DNA from: Liolophura sinensis
Lineage: Eukaryota > Mollusca > Polyplacophora > Chitonida > Chitonidae
Length of the DNA stretch: 64,000 bases
Assembly: GCF_032854445.1 (NCBI RefSeq)
Contig: NC_088303.1
Location: 26,391,265-26,455,264, forward strand
Reading direction: 5' to 3'
Part shown: one piece after another, positions 59,401 to 64,000 of the stretch
How positions within the stretch are numbered: the stretch's first letter is position 1
Layout: the number at the start of each line of letters is the position of its first letter
The notes under the pieces: generated by a model
What the model saw: the letters and a program-made list of their open reading frames with translations, nothing else
Told to the model about the DNA's origin: nothing
Database searches by the model: none
Position numbers and translations under genes: made by a program

Positions 59401-61615
59401 TTCTGTAATATTGCAATAATGTTGTAACATTGCTCTGATTTTTACAAAGAGAATGAAATGAGTTTTGTTTGTGGAAAGCAATATGTGTACGACAGAATTT
59501 TCTATGTCACTGAACAGATTAGGTGACTAAAGGACTAAAAATAATTTACTAGAGCTACAGTTGGCTAATTAAGTAACCGATTGGTCAGTAGATTGATTGA
59601 CCGAATGACTGATTAATTGATTACCATTATTGGATGGATTACAACATGCAGCTGTTTCCAGGCTGTACGTTTGTTTTAGCGTTTCTGTTAGACAAGAGAG
59701 TAGCAACCTCATGATTCAGTGCCACTGTTTGTACGATAACGATTGTTCAGCAGCCTTTATAAATGACACCCAAACCGGCCCTTAAATCTTAACGACATTG
59801 TGACATAATCGGCCTTATTCGCTCCGACATTTGAGCAAATTGCGACAGCTTGTCAAGTTAAAATCACACGGCGGACATTTTGGCAACAGAAACACTGGCT
59901 GTTTACGGTCTTTATTTACTGAGCGTGACAATCCATTACTTAAGTGTATCAGAAAGTGTCCGTCTTGTTTTCTGTGTGTATCGGTTTATTGCTGTTTGTG
60001 TGTGGCAAAAAGTGCTCTCGGCAATCGTTGGCTGACAGATGCAGCTTGTACGGATACCGCCAAGTGGTCTGTTTGCGCGTACGAAACAACAGATGGTGAT
60101 TTGACCCCGAGGTATTTGTTCGTCGCGAAAGCTTGTTATTTGTACCTGTTCATCTGTGACTGCAGAACGATATCAATGACTAGAAACCATACGAACATGT
60201 GTCAATCACCGGCCAAACACATGTTCTGTAAGGTTAGACAAAAAAAAAACCCTCACAAAACGTGGCAAAACAATATTCTCTGGCACTGTAGCACCTTCAC
60301 GTTAAGGATTCTAGCCGGCTACAGTGTTATAACACAATCGACCCATCTGACCCATCTCTTCTTCAATGAAAATCAAAAGGGTCCCTTTTGATCATTTTAA
60401 AACCTTTACTATACCTATGCTAAGATAATAAATCGAATGTATGCTTTTATTTTGAGCGAGATAATATAGTTCTCAACCATTATGATGCAAGATATATAGG
60501 GTTACACCACCTGACTGTGCGTAACAATGTAGGCCCATACAAAGCAGCTAAATTTCACGCACATATTATGTACTGAATGGTGCGGTTATAAAAATAATAC
60601 TGACACCCGAATACAAAGGTAATGAGAAAACAATGGGCTTATACTTCCCTTTTTTGGAATGGTGGATCTCGCCCAAATCTGCGCCTACAGAACCCAGCTT
60701 AAATGTGCTTAAAAGAGCATGTTTTTCACAATGACGTCAGCGGTTAATATTTCGGAAATAAACATCACTGGTAAACAGACAGATCCAGTGATTGTTAAAT
60801 TTGGTTTTGTGCTCAGTTGTGTGAGGCAAATACTAGTAACATTCCTCTTGGGTCTAGCTTCACACAAGTGCGTCAGCTTAACCTAACGACGGATTCATTT
60901 CTTATTTTCATACTTTTTATTGAAGAAGAGAGGAAATGGATTTTGAAACTATTATACTTCTATAGCGTAACTTCGCCTAATTATGTCTGGGAATGTTTCT
61001 AAGAAAGTTTCAATAAAATGACAGGTGGAATTTAAAAAAAAAACAACTATCAATTGTTTGCTGAGCAGTTGGGGTACGGGAGATTACGCCTAAATAAAGC
61101 TTGATACTGTCACAGAAGTGATTACGACAAATATTTATGTAGCCTTGTTTTTGAGAAACTTCACCACATTAGATACGAATACCACTGATTTCAGCTGACT
61201 CCCCGTAATTTACGAATCATACTCTCGGTAAGTGGAATCGAACTGCCGCCAATAGGATTGAGATACCGGCAAGTATCATTTTCATGTTCCTTTTGAAAGC
61301 AACGCCCAATTGGATTTCCAGGTTTTAATGCACAATGAGGTGCCACGTAGAAGTAATTTTTGTATATCTGTCTTTTTGCATTTGAGCATTTGCTAAAAGT
61401 AAGACAGTATCATTTTTGTTTTCGTTGGGAAGAAGAAGATAGTGCTGGTACACGAACAGTCTCATTGTTTGCTGAAACGAAGAAAACACCATTTCGAGTC
61501 TGCTAATGGAAGAGAGGGCCATTTTGGTATTTTCTGGGAAAAAGAGTGAGTCAGTTCGTGATTGCTATCTCTAGTAGGCCTACCATCTGGGTGTTTGTTG
61601 GGTGGAAGATTTTTT

Positions 61616-61617
<2 letters not shown>

Positions 61618-61695
<78 letters not shown>
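61618..61695. repeat. (AT)n microsatellite, 78 bp
   Basis: Uninterrupted AT dinucleotides; alternating Ile/Tyr reading frames across it are artefacts. The flanking 59460-61617 and 61697-62640 show no supported gene. Confidence 0.97.
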
Positions 61696-61697
<2 letters not shown>

Positions 61698-62642
61698 CAA
61701 ACGAATTTGTCAGAAATATGGTGTGTGGTTGTGAGGAGAGGGGTTGGGTGGAAGGTGTTGGAAGCTTTTAAACACAACAACCCTGATAAGAGTAACTCAG
61801 TATAATAAGTAGGGGGGTAATTATTGCCTACAGTGGGTAAAATCCACGAGTTAGGAAGTTGGCAACAGGCTTGAATACCTTATTATGATGTTTTATGGGG
61901 CTCAACACGAGAGTCTGGGGATCGCTGATATTCCTTATCCTCCACCCATTTTACTCCTAGTCTTGGTTACTCATGGCCACCATTCCGTGCTTCTCCGCAA
62001 CAATAACCGAATCTGCGCGGAAAATCGCTGATGACCTTTAAAATAATTTTTCTAGACTGGCTAGAAACCTATCCATTACTTCTTATCAGATAAAACATAT
62101 TCATCAATGTATAAAGGAACGGGGGCTACGAGACACCAATAAGTTTAATTGTCTACAATATGTCAATTTACGACGCTAGTCTACAAAATAATTAACGATC
62201 TTTGTGAAATGTGTCCGACTGAACAATTTTGGGATTGATTGATTGCTAAACTCATATGTGAAAAAACACAAAGACATAACATTTAACGTACTGAACAAAG
62301 GAATGGCTGGTTTAGTTACTAAGTAATGAATTTACTGACTGACACACATTTTTTGTCTGACGTCTGGCTTAAATATACATTTAGAATATATTTAGAAAAA
62401 TATGCACGTATTTTACACAATTTTATTCTGATATTAACATGTCTGTCATACACTCAGTGTTCTCCCATCGAAACAAATAAGATCATAAAAGCTCAAAAAT
62501 TAAATTCAAAATGCAAAGTATTAACTCACACTCCCAAATGTACACATGGACGGTCGTTTTTGCTTGTACCACATGTGAATTTGTGAAATATATGAATACA
62601 AACACCATCAATTTGGTTTACGCATCATGATAACAGAAAAAA

Positions 62643-62990
62643 AAGTGGTTACACAGTTAAAGAATACCGTCACTACATGTGTTACGTATCATGCTAACAG
62701 AACAGAGGGTAGTCACACGGTCTGAGTACACCGTCACTGCATGGGTTGGGTATCACGAAAACAAAGCAGAAGGTAGTTATACGGCCTGAGTATACCGCCA
62801 CTGCCTGGGTTGAGTATCACGATAACAGAACAGAGGGTACTCACACAGTCTGAGCACACCGTCGCTGCATGGGTTGGGTATCACGATAACAAAGCAGAAG
62901 GTAGTTATACGGCCTGAGTATACCGCCACTGAATGGGTTGGGTATCACGATAACAGAGCAGAGGGTAGTTAGCATCATGATAATAGAACA
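62643..62990. repeat. 64-bp tandem repeat in a 128-bp alternating pattern, ~5 copies
   Basis: Units begin near 62707, 62771, 62835, 62899 and 62963, with a diverged one before. Odd units read GAGGGTANTCACACNGTCTG; even units read GAAGGTAGTTATACGGCCTG. All continue with GGGTTGGGTATCACGATAAC. Confidence 0.9.
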
Positions 62991-63019
62991 GAGGGATTGA
63001 GTATACTATGATGGTATAG

Positions 63020-63240
63020 GCATATTTGATGAATGAATGAATGAATCAGTCCTTTGGGGTAAACGTGGTACTTAACAGTTTTTGAGTCATATGACGACGA
63101 GGAGTCATTGGGTGTATGTACATTTACTTCTTCTGGCCGCTAACCTGCTACCGCCACAGAAATATCATGCCGATGATCAGTCGGGTTTGATCCCGGGTCT
63201 CCCGACTTCGAGGTGGACGTTCTAACCGTTAGGCCTCCTA
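63020..63240 (-). mobile_element. tRNA-derived SINE, family B, minus strand
   Basis: On the minus strand: head GGAGGCCTAACGGTTAGAAC, B box CGGGATCAAACCC, TCGTCGTCATATGACTCAAA and a TTCATTCATTCATTCA tail. The segment from 63240 to the window end is more GC-rich near 63800-64000 and has no recognised gene; a 62-codon minus-strand frame at 63807-63995 could belong to an exon cut by the edge but is not recognised. Confidence 0.85.
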
Positions 63241-64000
63241 AGCAGTCTTATTTGATGAATGAGACAAAATATATTACATGTGTATATGTCCTTGGTCCTG
63301 CCATAGGGAGACAGAGTCATCATAAAAATTCGAACAGAATTGAAATAAGAACGAATTAAGCTGTACACTGACGCTTGCTACTGTTTCATTGACTTTCCTT
63401 ACCAACTAGAAGTTGAGATGTACGATCAAATCGGCTTTGTTTTTCTCTAATATCTTCAAGACAGTTTTATCGTATAGCAGATGAAAAGCCAATACACTAT
63501 ATAATGCTTGCTTTTGTGTCTTGGGCTGCAATTTTAGAAAGGATTAGACGTACTCACCTTGTATTCGCCAGTCAGTTTTGACCGTTAGTCACAGGTATTC
63601 CCTCGCTATAGTTCTATCAGGTATTCGGGGTCCCCCAAACTGAACGGCTCCACAAGCGTACTCTTCTTCTGCCATACGTGTATCTCAGGACCGTATCTAC
63701 AAGAAGCCAAACAAGTCACATCATAACCTGAAACTAGGCTTCATTCGCCTCGTCGTCCGTTTGCGCATGACCTCAGTGTGTATAGAGTTCGAACTGTATT
63801 TGCCAGTTAATACGAATCCGGAAGGTTGACTTCCTGTCCACGAGTCTCTCTAAAGAATTGTAGCGAATCGACACGCCCGCTGAAGCGGTGCATGTTGACG
63901 ACCTCCCTGCCAGTCAAGCGGGGAATTAAAGAGCCTACATCACTTCCTGAATCCCCTGCCGCGTCCACGGGCAGGCAGTCCCCTCCTTGGACCACGGACC

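Noticed and set aside
59831-60391. 186-codon Cys-containing frame
   Set aside because: It opens with TTG and has no ATG until about codon 116; no domain recognised, no splice or poly(A) context. Likely chance.
61195-61290. tRNA-like segment on the minus strand (AGTTCGATTCCAC)
   Set aside because: A B-box-like string alone; no matching A box or paired arms.
61580-61805. Frames of alternating Ile/Tyr
   Set aside because: Translation of the (AT)n microsatellite.
63807-63995. 62-codon minus-strand frame at the right edge as an exon
   Set aside because: No recognisable domain and no clear splice sites; it may be part of something beyond the window but cannot be supported here.

Overview
This is animal nuclear DNA, AT-rich, with short GT-AG exons scattered among long introns. 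It most likely comes from a mollusc or a close lophotrochozoan. The basis is the gene content plus many tRNA-derived SINEs of types I associate with molluscan genomes: one ends in CACCAATCAAATAAATAAA, another in CCCCAAGCACTCACTCACTC. The species cannot be fixed from sequence alone. No prokaryotic, CRISPR or viral element was seen.

Layout. (1) 152-6028 (+): the last nine exons of an SLC6 sodium-coupled transporter whose 5' part lies off the left edge. (2) 6029-9591: intergenic, with a degenerate ~120-bp repeat and SINEs. (3) 9592-22484 (+): a complete 16-exon EXOC8/Exo84 exocyst gene. (4) 26404-29881 (-): a four-exon, 12-cysteine folate-receptor-like protein with a signal peptide and a probable GPI-anchor tail; it converges on EXOC8. 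(5) 29936-39371 (+): a complete nine-exon ALG3 gene, head-to-head with the previous gene, with only 54 bp between the start codons. (6) 39372-55500: gene-poor DNA with SINEs, several minisatellites and a possible 2.8-kb inverted-repeat element. (7) 55540-56804 (-): a class A GPCR in one exon, interrupted by a single-base frame break after TM1. (8) 56850-64000: no supported gene; SINEs, microsatellites and a 64-bp repeat.

The genes are not a pathway cluster. EXOC8 (vesicle tethering), ALG3 (ER N-glycan assembly) and the GPI-type protein (a secretory-pathway client) are neighbours probably by chance. Only the 54-bp divergent start region suggests shared control.

The most unusual feature is how the introns are built. 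EXOC8 intron 7 is about 41 tandem copies of a 47-bp unit, each a complete 3' splice-site module, and the last copy is the real acceptor. ALG3 introns 4 and 8 each contain a tandem array grown from the tRNA-like A-box head of a SINE, from two different SINE families (27 and 18 copies). An SLC6 intron shows an older, degenerate version of the acceptor-repeat pattern. All ten intronic copies or pieces of the main SINE lie in the sense direction of their host gene, on both strands.
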